Shown piece by piece: positions 34,076-45,501 of a stretch of 64,000 nucleotides of DNA. The first letter of the stretch is position 1. Each line of letters opens with the position of its first letter. Location of the stretch: contig NC_085111.1 of NCBI RefSeq assembly GCF_030269925.1, forward strand, positions 1,674,001-1,738,000, given 5' to 3'. The position numbers and the translations under genes were made by a program. The notes under the pieces are model-generated. The model searched no databases and was not told where the DNA came from. It was given only the letters and a program-made list of their open reading frames with translations. Source of the stretch: Bombyx mori (lineage: Eukaryota; Arthropoda; Insecta; Lepidoptera; Bombycidae).

Positions 34076-34129
34076 CGCGCGCACGCACATACACACACCC
34101 ACACTTAACAAGAGGTGGAGCTCACGTAC

Positions 34130-34690
34130 GCATAATGTCAAGCCATCAAGCCATTTTCATAGTATTTTCATTATAATGTGTCATTAAATCGGTACACAAT
34201 CCATGCGATTTCCATGTACATTAATCATCACTAGTTCCCTCCCGCGTAATTCAATGCACACAATAACACTTCACTCTCTTATATAAATAATTGCAAGCAA
34301 TCATTAAGCATTTCGATCAACACTTTCGCACACCTCAGCAACAGCAGTCAAGCGGGCATTTTTCTCCGCTTCACTATCGCGGTCTAACTGTCTCTTTTAA
34401 CGCGACAGTAAAACAAAATTTTCGTTCGATAAATCAAATGTTCGCAACGCTTTCTGACCAAATGCCTAATATACAGGACCGGAGCCGCACAAAACTTTGG
34501 GGGGGTCGTTAAAGTTTTAGCAGTTCTCAACTGCTAAAATACATGTTGAAATATCGCAAACCATTAAAGTTTCTTTATTCGTATTTTTCTTTTATTTAAC
34601 TTTTAATAAACACTGTCTAGAATGTTAACGACAAACAAACGTCTGTGATAAAGTACATTTATTACCGTATTTCTACGTTCGATTGAGACA
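34130..34690. other. No gene recognised
   Basis: A 73-codon plus-strand frame (34291-34512) has a glutamine run but no recognised domain and no paired splice sites. A short CA-rich tract lies just before it. Confidence 0.3.
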
Positions 34691-34691
34691 A

Positions 34692-35006
34692 TCTATATCT
34701 ATATACATAAAAATCTACATATATAAAAAGGAATTGCTGTTCGTTAGTCTCGCTAAAACTCGAGAACGGCTGGACCGATTTGTCTAATTTTGGTCTTGAA
34801 TTATTTGTGGAAGTCCAGAGAAGATTTAAAAGGTTTAAAAGGTAGATGAAAATGCTCTGAATTAAATAAAAATAACAATTTTGTGGAGGAGGAGGAGTGT
34901 CCCCCGTCGGACGGATTCCTTTTGTTTGTTATAAGTTTATTTTATACAAAATCTTAGGCCCTTTATTTATCGATTGAGGTGCTACGAAGTCTGCCGGGTC
35001 AGCTAG
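34692..35006 (+). mobile_element. Non-autonomous Helitron, family H3 (copy 2)
   Basis: It starts A|TCTATATCTATATACATAAA and ends GTCTGCCGGGTCAGCTAG|T. It is somewhat longer than the 20-kb copy through internal length differences. Confidence 0.8.
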
Positions 35007-35009
35007 TAT

Positions 35010-35420
35010 GAAATAAAAAAAGAAAGATGAGTCTTGCTAAAATCACCGACCGACCTAAGATATCTGCCCACTGCAGCACTGCACACATTCTGCACACATC
35101 GTACGACAGTCGCTAACAACGTTAAATTAAATATTATTTTTTTAATTAACAATTTCTCTCGCGTATCCTACGATCGAACGAACATTGTATTTTGTCAGAT
35201 TAGATTTCTATTATATATAAACTATTGTTATATTTGTGGCACGGTTGGATAAATAGGGTATGCGAAAAGTATTTTAAACTTTTTAATTTTTTGTTTCTTC
35301 AATCGGTCACGTCTTTTTGCATGCTTGTGACGATGTCGCGACTCATATTATGATACTGTGTGGTCCATCTATGGATCCATGATACGGATTCATCATATGG
35401 TCGGAGATGTGACCTCGTAT
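35010..35420. other. No gene recognised
   Basis: Nothing supported. Confidence 0.3.
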
Positions 35421-35424
35421 TCTC

Positions 35425-35545
35425 TTTTTTTGCGCTTAGACGGGTGAATCACAGCCTACCTGATGTTAAGTTATCTGGGCCCACCGATTTCATTATGTGA
35501 ATCCCGCCACCCGTGAGATTTGAGGTCGATATTTCAATTGCGTGG
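35425..35545 (-). repeat. Bm1 tail remnant
   Basis: GACGGGTGAATCACAGCCTA and CTGATGTTAAG survive from the Bm1 tail, followed by strongly diverged body. Confidence 0.5.
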
Positions 35546-35559
35546 TAATTACGCTAATT

Positions 35560-36335
35560 TGAGAAGGCTAAACAATCACAACAGCCGCATGATATCGTGA
35601 TCATTGTACATGAGCACCAGTTATTAACGAGCTATGCGACCTCCAATAGGCTCACGTTGACTTATGTGCAGTTTTAACAGCAATATTCAATTTTAAGTAA
35701 TATAAAAAAATATTTATCGAAACAAATCTCAGCTCGTCCGGTCTTAAGCTGTTCTTAGCACTACAGGCATTACGCACAATTAGCAACCCTCTCATCAAAT
35801 TAACAACTAATTTGTTTAAATCTGATCCATGCAGACGAATGAAACTTACTTTATAACCAGCAAGAACGAAAAGTTTTAACGTTATTACCACATATTTCTA
35901 AATCGTACTAACATTTGTAAAAATAGTAAGCACTGCGTAGTGAAAAAAAAATGCTTTTAAATCCTTAATTAATAGACGAAGTCAGGGGCAGTAACTAGTT
36001 TATAAAATTCAGCCACGCTCCTAATATTTTCCGCTTAGCTCATACGGAAACAATTTGTATACCTACTACACGCAGGTGAAGGATTATTGCAATTTCCACA
36101 TTAACATATTCAACAACGACCTTTGCTTGTTTGTTTCGGTTCTACACAATTTAGTACTACACTTTGAGGAATGTGTTTTTTACTTTTATTTCATTTGTTA
36201 GATCTATAAAATTGGCAGGTTTTTCTAATTTCTATTGTGATTTAATTTCAAGGATATATTTGGTTGTTCTATTACATTTGAGGCTGGTGCACTAAATGAT
36301 GTCGTTATCTTATTTGATTTTCGGAAGCCATGGAC
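35560..36335. other. AT-rich stretch, nothing recognised
   Basis: No exon or repeat boundary found. Confidence 0.35.
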
Positions 36336-36341
36336 ACAAAT

Positions 36342-36590
36342 CACTGGTGGTAGGACCTCTTGGGAGTCCGCACGGGTAGGTACCACCACCCCGCCTATTT
36401 CCGCCGTGAAGCAGTAATGCGTTTCGGTTCGAAGGGTGGGGTGGCCGTTGTAACTATACTGAGACCTTAGAACTTATATCTCGAGGTGGGTGGCGCATTT
36501 ACATTGTAGATGTCTATAGGCTCCAGTAACCACTTAACACCAGGTGGGCTGTGAGCTCGTCCATCCATCTAAGCAATAAAAATAAATAAA
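36342..36590 (+). mobile_element. Bm1 SINE, 5'-truncated
   Basis: Well-preserved body and tail from CTGGTGGTAGGACCTCTTGG to an AATAAATAAAAATA tail. Confidence 0.85.
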
Positions 36591-36721
36591 AATAACGAAA
36601 ATGGTGTCGATCGCCTGTGCCAACGAAAACTTTGAAATATACGAAGAGTCGGAAAAAATTAAATAAATATTAACTACACCAAAAAAATAATTTCAATTAT
36701 TCATTTTTCTATCTATTATTC

Positions 36722-37167
36722 TGAAGTCGTCGTGGCCTAAGAGATAAGACGTCTGGTGCAATAGTGTTGAAGCGATGCACCGGTGTTCGAATCCCGCAGG
36801 CGGGTACCAATTTTTCTAATGAAATACGTACTCAACAAATGTTCACGATTGACTTCCACGGTGAAGGAATAACATCGTGTAATAAAAGTGAAACCCGCAA
36901 AATTATAATTTGCGTAATTACTGGTGGCAGGACCTGTTGTGAGTCCGCGCGGGTAGGTACCACCGCCCTGCCTATTTCTGCCGTGAAGCAGTAATGCGTT
37001 TCGGTTTGAAGGGTAGGGCAGCCGTTGTAACTATACTGAGACCTTACAACTTATATCTCAAGGTGGGTGGCGCATTTACGTTGTAGATGTCTATGGGCTC
37101 CAGTAACCACTTAACATCAGGTGGGCTGTGAGCTCGTCCACCCATCTAAGCAATAAAAAAAAAAAAA
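36722..37167 (+). mobile_element. Bm1 SINE, full length
   Basis: The best complete copy. It has a tRNA-like head (GTCGTCGTGGCCTAAGAGAT with A-box character, GGTGTTCGAATCCCGCAGGC as B box), then the ACTCAACAAATGTTCACGAT body, the GGACCTGTTGTGAGTCCGCG region and a poly-A of 13. Internal pol III promoter boxes would drive transcription. The 76-codon frame at 36764 is incidental. Confidence 0.9.
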
Positions 37168-37535
37168 TCTTGTTTTGAATTACAACTACAGATCGAATGA
37201 GCTAAATAATTTTGAGACCACGTCCTCGTAACAGAGTTGACAGGGCAGTGTTATGTCTACGGGCGGCTATTGCCAAACAATAAGGGAGTTTATCGAACAA
37301 TTCACATCTCCTATGCCACTGTATATCATAGGAAAAATTATTGTTTTTCTCAAATATTTTCCTACTTCGTTTTATCATTTAAAAACGACGCATTTTCCAC
37401 AATTTTGTTTATTTATTTAGTGTAAAAAAACACTGTAACTCATGATAAACAACGATAAAAATATCACGTATTTTGACAGAGTAATGGATTAATTTATCGT
37501 TCGACATTTCATAAATATATTGTGCTTATCTGCAG

Positions 37536-37756
37536 ATAGTTGCTCTGATGATCCACTTCGTAGTACTAGGTTCTATAGTCATAAGGTCTATAGGTCTAGG
37601 CATAGGTCATAGGCTCATTAAGGCAAACCTGACGAATTCAAATTTTAAGACGAAACCTATTATAGTCCCCGACCCATACCAACGCATTATTCATAATGCA
37701 ACTATTATGGGTTTATTCTCCCCTTACTGTACCTGCTGCTTAGTGGACACCACAAC
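37536..37756 (+). CDS. Candidate internal exon with a hydrophobic segment
   Basis: An acceptor (TTGTGCTTATCTGCAG) and a strong donor (CAAC|GTGAGTATCC) enclose 221 bp open in one frame from phase 0. The peptide begins IVALMIHFVVLGSIVIRSIG, which could be a membrane helix, and later contains IIVPDPYQRIIHN and a CTCC cluster. Family not recognised. The splice sites and hydrophobicity are suggestive only. Confidence 0.35.
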
Positions 37757-37759
37757 GTG

Positions 37760-38485
37760 AGTATCCTTAAGAGGTGAGTTCAAGTTTGCATTAAAATAAG
37801 AGACAAACATAAATCCAAAGTTGACGGTCGCCTCTACAATAGAGTATAGTTAGCTACTACTCACGCATTCAGTTTTCAACTCTCTCCAAGAAATCAAACT
37901 GTCTGTTCTCCATAAGCGCTTCCGTCTGCTCGACACCGTGGAGTAGCCCTAAAATAAAACAACAGATATGCAGGGTGCTCCAAAAATATCATGTTCAAAC
38001 TTTGGGGATGTCTGTTGGCTTGATCAGAAGGTCGTGTTACCCAATAAAAGAAGATTAATCAAAATAAAGTCATTTCGTATTTCAATTGCATTAAATAGGA
38101 TATCAAAACTCCTTGGCGAGAAAACAACAGGCGAGATTGTACCATTGTAAATATCTGGTCCGGTTATAGTTCACGCGATATCTACATCCAACCCGACAAA
38201 GTCTATCCACTTATAATAAATTTTTCAATCCACTTTTCCCTTAAGCCTACAGCACTGATTTAGGGCGCTTGGTTATCCCCATTATTATTATTTTTCAACA
38301 CATTTTTCTCCTAATACTGAAGTAGGGCACGAGGACATTGCTCGGTGGCTTAATGCTAGTAGAAGCGATTTTCAAAGTTAATCGCTTCTACTACAGAAAT
38401 ATGTACAAAGCCAACGCTTGTCTCGGTTTTTTGTGGTAAGTACGCCGCAGTGCCATTTCAATTAAGACTTAAATATATTCGAATT
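37760..38485. other. No gene recognised; one hairpin
   Basis: A short plus-strand frame (37968-38150) has no supported splice sites. A perfect 14-bp inverted repeat lies at 38357-38370/38380-38393. Confidence 0.35.
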
Positions 38486-38488
38486 TTT

Positions 38489-38735
38489 TACTGGTGGTAG
38501 GACCTCTTGTGAGTCCGCACGGGTAGGTACCACCACCCCGCCTATTTCTGCCGTGAAGCAGTAATGCGTTTCGGTTTGAAGGGTGGGGTAGCCGTTGTAA
38601 CTATTCTGAGACCTTAGAACTTATATCTCGAAGTGGGTGGCGCATTTACATTGTAGATGTCTATGGGCTCCAGTAACCACTTAACACCAGGTGGGCTGTG
38701 AGCTCGTCCAACCATCTAAGCAATAAATAAAAAAA
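38489..38735 (+). mobile_element. Bm1 SINE, 5'-truncated
   Basis: It starts at ACTGGTGGTAGGACC, the same truncation point as the copies at 5.9 and 36.3 kb, and ends in an A-rich tail. Confidence 0.85.
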
Positions 38736-38739
38736 ATCC

Positions 38740-39165
38740 AAAGAGCGCTCACAGCTTGGGCTTGCATAATGACGTCACTGTGTTCGCAAAACATCAACAG
38801 AAGCTATTCACATTTCAAAACAACTGAACAATACACGAAATGAGCACGGCGGAAACGCAACACGGAAATAATCTCATACAATATATTACTTTAATAGTCG
38901 TTTAAGGTAGCATTTTCAAACTTAAACTTGACACGTAAACTGTACATCACGATAAATACATAACGTACGAAATAGAAGCATTAAAAAATCAAGGACGAGA
39001 GAACACGCATCGGTTATCACACACACGAACGTTTAATGCCAAACGTAAAGATTTGAAACTAATATTATAATGTAATAAGCCGTTATATCTGGGGAATTGA
39101 AACATCGATCTCGCATCAGACGCCGTGGCGTTTCATGGTGTATTTAGGGTCCGTCTTCGCTTGAG
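38740..39165. other. No gene recognised
   Basis: A TGACGTCA motif lies near 38769. Nothing else supported. Confidence 0.3.
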
Positions 39166-39169
39166 ATGA

Positions 39170-39405
39170 GAAACTCCCGCTGAGTTTCTCGTCGGTCTAC
39201 TCAGTGGAATGTGATTCCGATACGGTAGTAGATGCCTTCGTGAAGCATCTGACCTTGAGCTGTTAGGTCTCCTTCGGAGGCGGTCGGTTGGCTGTCGGCA
39301 AATCCCATCTCTCCTGGCTAAGGCCGTGCTTACCCACGTGTCCTAGTGAAAGTGACAAGACTTCCGGGCCACCAATAATAAGAGATACCAAAAAGTCATA
39401 GGGTA
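39170..39405 (+). repeat. SINE family C, partial
   Basis: It shares GCTGAGTTTCTCGTCGG, GTTAGGTCTCCTTCGGAGGC and the end GGGCCACCAATAATA with the copy at 60.8 kb. Confidence 0.6.
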
Positions 39406-39499
39406 GCTCTCGGCAACCTCTTGTAACATGTACTTAACCAATGTGAAATTACTGATTTTTAGGCTAGATTTTTGTTTCGAAAATCCCAAAATACCGTTG

Positions 39500-39720
39500 C
39501 GACGCGTTCATTTCACCAATCCAACAAACGTTTTGGAATAAAAATACTTTTAAAACCCATTCTGTTACAAGTAAATTTATCGCCAAAACAATTGAATGCC
39601 CTATATAAATCAGACGGTATTTCTAAAACCGTCTCCTTCCAAACGTTATGGAATAAAAATACTTTTAAAACCCTTTTTGTTAGAAGCAAATTTATCACCC
39701 AAACAATTGAATGCCTCACG
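39500..39720 (+). repeat. 115-bp tandem duplication, two diverged units
   Basis: GGAATAAAAATACTTTTAAA recurs at 39535 and 39650, and CAATTGAATGCC ends both units. The units differ by scattered substitutions. Open frames on both strands repeat accordingly and are probably incidental. Confidence 0.75.
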
Positions 39721-39960
39721 CCTCGACCTCAAGCCTCAAGCCAGTTGTGACAATGTACTATACGGCTGCTGACATGAAGGCGGCGCTCGACAAAGCCGCG
39801 GTACATGTCGCTATTCGCACCGAATGCTAAATTCGTGAAAGTGTCGTGAAAGCGTGCTCTTGATTGCGCGAGTTTGTTATGGAGCGTTACACTTAGTACC
39901 GCATGTATTGTGGCCAGTTTTGTACAACAGGAAATAAAAGGTATATAAGATATGTATAAT

Positions 39961-40187
39961 TCGACGCTTGAAAGGCAAACGTGACTAAGCGACAATAAAT
40001 GCTTTGTACATAAATGATAGACAATAACCATATTCGATGCACATATATTTCTAGGTCTATTAAAATCATTTCAATCCTACAGCTAGATTCGTTAAAATAG
40101 ATTTTTTTTCAGGTATTTCAACTTTAAATTAGTCTACTGTAAAGTTCACACATTGTCGCTTAGTCACGTTTGCCTTTCAAGCGTCGA
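39961..40187. mobile_element. MITE with perfect 36-bp inverted repeats
   Basis: The left arm (39961-39996) begins TCGACGCTTGAAAGGCAAAC and the right arm (40152-40187) is its exact inverse. About 155 bp of AT-rich DNA lie between. No target duplication is obvious. Superfamily unknown. Confidence 0.7.
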
Positions 40188-40387
40188 TTATGATAAATGA
40201 AGTTATATTTCTTAAACATTAAGAACAAAATTATTTTCTTATTTTTTATTGTTAATGGATATGCAAATGCAATTACAGTTTTTATTATTCCTGCGCGAAA
40301 ACAAAATACTTTTTAGCGTCAGCGGAAAGTTAGGATTGTGATTAAAAATAACAGGAGATCTGCAAAACATCTTATTTTTTCTACCTA

Positions 40388-40575
40388 TTCGCTTGAAGCC
40401 TAAGGGGATATTCCAGCTACGCTCGGATGGGTAGGTAAACTCAAGTGAGCCCTTGAGAACTTGAGAGAATATGCTAACAACTAGCCCTAGCAGGAATAAT
40501 GCTTGCAGAAATTACCGCCGGATCTGAATCGCGACCGACTGAGAAGATCCAGCGAGAAACTCAGTGGACTGTGAC
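40388..40575 (-). repeat. Retroposon family B, diverged
   Basis: Minus-strand TTTCTCGCTGGATCTTCTCA and the CTAGCCCTAGCAGGAATAAT region (plus-strand text) mark the family. Confidence 0.6.
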
Positions 40576-40579
40576 AGGA

Positions 40580-41830
40580 AGACATAGAAATTTCAGTTAG
40601 AGCCTTATTTATTACAACTTATTAATAAATCTGTGACGCTACAGCAGCAATCTAGATCGAAAATTGGAAACTACTACTAGCACAGAGTATTGTATTTATG
40701 TATAATAATAATAAAAAACGAGGTTTACAATACGAGAAACTAGACTAAAAATAAAATGCTTAATGCAAAAAATACGTAGCGAAAAACGGAACGAATCTGA
40801 CTGGGTACAGGCGCACCGATCGCATCTCACAAGTGGCCAATTAGTTTACAGCGCATTTTACTTTACTTACTTTTTCAATGGCTAAGTTTAATCTAGAACG
40901 GATAATTGGTTCACGGTGAAGGTGAATAGGTCTTTAGTACTATCACGTATCCAAAAGACCGCACAGTGATCCAGCATGGGTCCAGCATATTAGCTTCAGT
41001 TCACAACATACAAAACTATTGAAATTACAAATGATACCTATTAGTTAGTAATGAGAATCGATTATATATATTTTTCTTTATCATCGCTTTATATATTTTG
41101 CAACCAGTCCCACGAAACTACAGAGATTTGGAGATTATTGGGTCTCTCTTAAATAATTAGATAGAAACCATTATAATTAGAGCTTTCGTTTATTGTGACT
41201 TCAGGCTCGCTAGCAATACGACATCATTGACAACGGCAATTATCATTTAGTTCAAACTGTTAAACAACAGTTATAACATTACATTGTGAAGATTGTTTAA
41301 AATAACCTAAATCATTATAACCCCATTCTCTTACGTATTTAGGTCTAAGCCGAAAATCTGACATTGTCAAATAGAAATCACGTGCGTCTACTTATATTAC
41401 CTATTTCACGCTATTCTAGGAGACGCTATTGTAGACTAAAATAATAAGATAGCAAAATACGCAAAAAGATAAAATATTACTGATAACTCACGCTCTGTTT
41501 GGAAATTGTTTGACTGATATTTATAAGTGAACCTGTCAATTATTCGAGAAAGAAATCAAGATGGCCATGTAGTTTATTTTTATGAACTGATTAGAAGAAA
41601 AAATACAGGAAGTTTTAAACTGATATATATATTTAGAGAATAGTAGTCGTCAATGAGTATATTTTTACATTAGATCAGAAAAAAATGATTTTTTAAACGA
41701 AGTTTACTAATAAGACTACTAAAGCCAAAACTAAGTTCAAATAAATTAAATGTAATTTGAAACAGTTGAATGTGGAAAACTGTAATTTTTCTGCTTTTGA
41801 CGTTGACTATAGCCGACAGTAAAAAACCTT
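40580..41830. other. AT-rich stretch, nothing recognised
   Basis: No exon or repeat boundary found. Confidence 0.35.
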
Positions 41831-41849
41831 ATCAGACGGCGATGGGGCA

Positions 41850-42106
41850 ACGCAAAGCCGTCGTCGCCTGAAACATGTCTTGTCGGATTCCCCGGATTCA
41901 CTCTCGGTCCTTCTAGGCCTTTCAAGCACCGGTTGCCATCCGAACTAGCCCTTAGACACAGCCCATTGAGTTTCTCGCCGAATCTTCTCAGTGGGTCGCG
42001 ATTCCGATCCGGTAGTAGATTCTGCGAAGCACTACTCTTGCTCGGGCTAGTGTCCGGGCGGAATAGCCTTTTAGGCTACCAGCGAATATGTAAATAAGGA
42101 AAAAAA
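41850..42106 (+). repeat. Retroposon family B, longer 5' part
   Basis: TTTCTCGCCGAATCTTCTCA and TTCTGCGAAGCACTACTCTT, preceded by about 100 bp that may belong to the unit, and a tail with TAGCCTTTTAGGCTACC, a short stem. Confidence 0.6.
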
Positions 42107-42109
42107 CGC

Positions 42110-44060
42110 CTACCACCTATCTGAGCAAAAGTGTGACTTCGCCTGCCAACGACCGCAAATAAATAAATATATCTTCAGATTATCTTGATGTGCCATAATG
42201 ATGTGTAAAATGTACAATTTTGTTGAATCAAAAAAATTTTATAATGAGCTGCCATATGCTAATGACAACCACAATAATATCAGTATAATAAATTTATTGC
42301 CAAAGCATTAATTAAAATAGTTTGCTTGCTTGTCAAATATTCTTGTAGTCTGTTGCAAAAAATATTTACATGCAAAATATGTAGGTCAAACCGTGCCAGT
42401 GTGACTTACTCCTATCTTATTTATTGTAGTCTAAAAATAAAACGCATTGTCTCTGAAAGGAGGTTTTTAGGTAATCTAAGAATCGTTATTGTTAAGTTTA
42501 TTTGTAAGATCAAAGATACAGAAATTCATTTTGAACAGTTGAAGGATTTTATTTTAAGAAGTTTTGTTACAAAAATCTCAATCGTTTTCGAAGTCACATT
42601 ATTTATATCTCTGTAATTTACAAATACTAAGCGTGGCTCGTGGTTTCACCAGGATTTAATTTATTATTGTTATTTGTCAATAATGAATAATGAACATACA
42701 AGTTGCAACTTTGCGGGATAAAAGTTGCTTGTATTACTCTATTGGTACACCATATATTACCAGTCCTGTGGGAAAGGTATCATCTGTTGCTATAGAGTAT
42801 GCCTTTCTATTACGTATATAGATAGAGGAAAAATCCGTTGTGTACATATGGGACTCATGTAAAATCCCTTATTAGTAAGCGCTAACAGCGCAATATGTAC
42901 CTATGTCAAATTAAAACGAAATGAGATAGAAATTAAGTTTTCGAATATCTTGTGATGAGTGTATGAAATTTCGAATTTATAGTTCGAATATTATACAATA
43001 AGATTTGATTGGGTCAGTTCAAAAGGTAAGGAAGTACTTATAGATGCGACCTGTGTGTCGTATTGTTCGCTTTCCTTATTAGGGCTGCTGTGCTGACTGT
43101 TTTGGTAATGTTTTTAAATTTTTCTAACGGGATTTCTTGCACGTGTACTACATTACGACTGACGTATTTATAGATAGATCAGCCCTGTCATTGATACGAG
43201 ACTACCCACAAGCCAAAGTTGTTTTTTTAATTACATATATTTATATTCAGTATGATAATTAGTATATGACGGGTAGACTGGTTCCATGGTGTTTTTAAAA
43301 TGTAGCGTCGCTGACGCCATTATCTTCATCATTATTATTGCCTTCCATAGTGACGGTAATTAAGGCTCACTTTTCTAATGAATTCCATATTTCAAGTGTA
43401 CAACAATAAAAACAGAGAGCTCCGCCCCAGCCAGCTGCTTGAGTCGGAATGCTTTAAGCGATAATAGTCACTCGTATTTATAGTAGAAAATGTTAGTCAT
43501 GTATTCTCTTGAGTACCGTCTCAAATAGTTGTTGATGTGCTTAACATTAAGGAAACAGTTAACTATAACCATTTTTAGATTTTTAGTTAACTAAGTAGTG
43601 ACGTTGCGCCGACATATATATTTTAAGTGTATACAACTCCTAGTTCCACCCAATTCTCCATAGTAGGGTTGTCAAACAAGGTTGTGAAACCTGTACTGAG
43701 CTCTCTAAACAATATCTTATGTAGCATCCCTACAAATTGCACCAACAAATTGAAGTATAACGCTGCAACGTGTACACAAACTATTTCACCGGCTCGTTCT
43801 GTGTAACAGTATTGCCACTGCACTGTATTTGTATTCCACTTACGACAATTCACATGGGTCGTTGACGGCTACCGTTTAAGTGGACGTTTCGAAAGCTCCA
43901 ATCGATATGCTATTTTGCGTATTTTAGCACGTGTACTGATTACAGCTGATATTTAAAATAAATAATCTCGAGATGATAGTATATTGGTGGCTATTTAATT
44001 AATGTAGAACGATTTGTATTACGTGGCTTCCGCAGCCTCAATATGAATATCGCCGCCCAT
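42110..44060. other. No gene recognised
   Basis: A 96-codon plus frame (42326-42616) and a 76-codon minus frame (43623-43853) have no recognised content or splice signals. Confidence 0.35.
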
Positions 44061-44066
44061 CTTTAT

Positions 44067-44240
44067 TTTTATGGCCCTTGTAGACGGACGAGCATACGGC
44101 CCACCTGATGGTGAGTGGTTACCGTCGCCCATGGACTTCCGCAATGCCAGGGGCAGAGCCAAGCCGCTGCCTACCGCAAAATCCATCCGCATACCATCAG
44201 GTGGGCCGTATGCTCGTCGGCCTACAATGGGCAACAAAAA
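44067..44240. mobile_element. Two LINE 3' tails in head-to-head orientation
   Basis: 44067-44178 matches the LINE 3' tail on the minus strand (GCATACGGCCCACCTGATGG...CAAGCCGCTGCCTACCG). 44193-44239 is the same terminus on the plus strand with its own A-run. The two termini form 39-bp arms (44074-44112 and 44193-44231) with three mismatches. Confidence 0.75.
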
Positions 44241-44244
44241 AAAA

Positions 44245-44955
44245 TTGAACACCGTGACTGACAATGTAAAATAAAACCTGCTATGTACAATGCGCAGTTC
44301 CGCTGATTTCGCCGGCAGACCACCGTGGTACGTCGGAGGCTACTAGCCGAAGTAACCGCAAACAATACACATTAGCGACGGACATGTACATAATATATGT
44401 ATTAGTTGTGATATTATTTTAACCTTAAAGGCTGTTGCGCTTATTTCAATATTTTTCCACGCTGTTGTTTTTAAAAACATTTAATGTTTTTTTTTTTTTG
44501 TAAAATTACACAGCCGGCAAGTTTTTATGTGCAATATTAGGATGAACTTATTTCCAAACATTATTTTTATGAATGTAACGAACGCTCTCTTAAAAGTATT
44601 TTCGATCGATATTACAGCATGCATTCCTACAAAACATTAGAATGTGTGTAAATTATTGAATCGTGTCAAATTTTAAGAACTGTACGATCCTTAACCTCCC
44701 TTCTGTCTTACTAAGCCCTCGTCAAGAATAATATTGTAGTTAACAGTCCACATAATTCCATTTGCGGAATATAAAGCAATTCGTATGTCCGCAGTGTGCA
44801 TTGTGAATTACAACTAGAATTAGGCGACCAACCACTATTATGGTAATTTCGCATTCAACTCAGTAACTAGGAAGTTTTGTAATCTCAGCTTGTTTTGACT
44901 TACATAACTCTTCCTTTATAAATAAAGATCAAACTGCAAGTGTACAGGTGTGTTT
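44245..44955. other. No gene recognised
   Basis: AT-rich DNA without supported features. Confidence 0.35.
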
Positions 44956-45016
44956 TTGTTTTATTGCTTAGACGAGGGTGAACGATCTCGATACACATCT
45001 CGTATTAAGTGGTTAC

Positions 45017-45187
45017 CTGTGTTACCGAGTTTTTTAACGTTCTCGATAGCGTAAAAGTTAACTCAAATTTGTTTGGAGTTAGAACGTTTGCCTACTTTTC
45101 CCGCTAAGGGCGCTGTTGCAACTGCATACAAATTTGAGTTTACTTTTACGCTATCGAGAACGTTAAAAAACTCGCACTAAGCACACT
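45017..45187. mobile_element. MITE family M1 (copy c), intact
   Basis: The two arms share AACGTTCTCGATAGCGTAAA and the outer CGAGTTTTTTAACG. The right end reads CAGTGTGCTTAGTGCGAG inward. It splits a Bm1 copy. Confidence 0.75.
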
Positions 45188-45279
45188 GATTGCGTAGACA
45201 TCATAACATATATGTATCTATACCGCCTTGAAGTCTTGAGTTCTATGTCTCAATTGTTTAGTAATATGCATATTTAAAA

Positions 45280-45501
45280 CTAGCGACCCGCCCTGGCTTC
45301 GCTTCGGAAACTGTAATTTATTATTGATTTCTCCACTATTTAATGGATGTTATTATACACATAAACCTTCCTCTTCAATCACTCTATCCATTGAAAAAAA
45401 CCGCAACAAAATCCGTTGCGTAGTTTTAAAGATTTAAGCATACATAGGGACAGACAGATATAGGGACAGAGAAACCGAATTTGTTTTATACTATGTAGTG
45501 A
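45280..45501 (-). mobile_element. Non-autonomous Helitron, family H5 (copy 1)
   Basis: On the minus strand it starts A|TCACTACATAGTATAAAACA and ends GGGCGGGTCGCTAG|T. It sits between the Bm1 body and head at an A/T junction. Confidence 0.8.

Noticed and set aside
34074..34110. CA-rich tract as a significant microsatellite
   Set aside because: It is short and heavily interrupted. I noted it but did not list it as a feature.
36722..36800. tRNA gene
   Set aside because: A/B-box-like sequences belong to the head of a SINE with body and poly-A, and the cloverleaf 3' half is not complete. The same applies to the heads at 50.7, 60.8 and 63.7 kb.
39729..40031. 100-codon minus-strand ORF
   Set aside because: It runs across the border of the MITE at 39961 and has no splice support or recognised content.
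43623..43853. 76-codon minus-strand ORF as a gene
   Set aside because: I saw no paired splice sites, recognised domain or repeat of the sequence elsewhere in the window.
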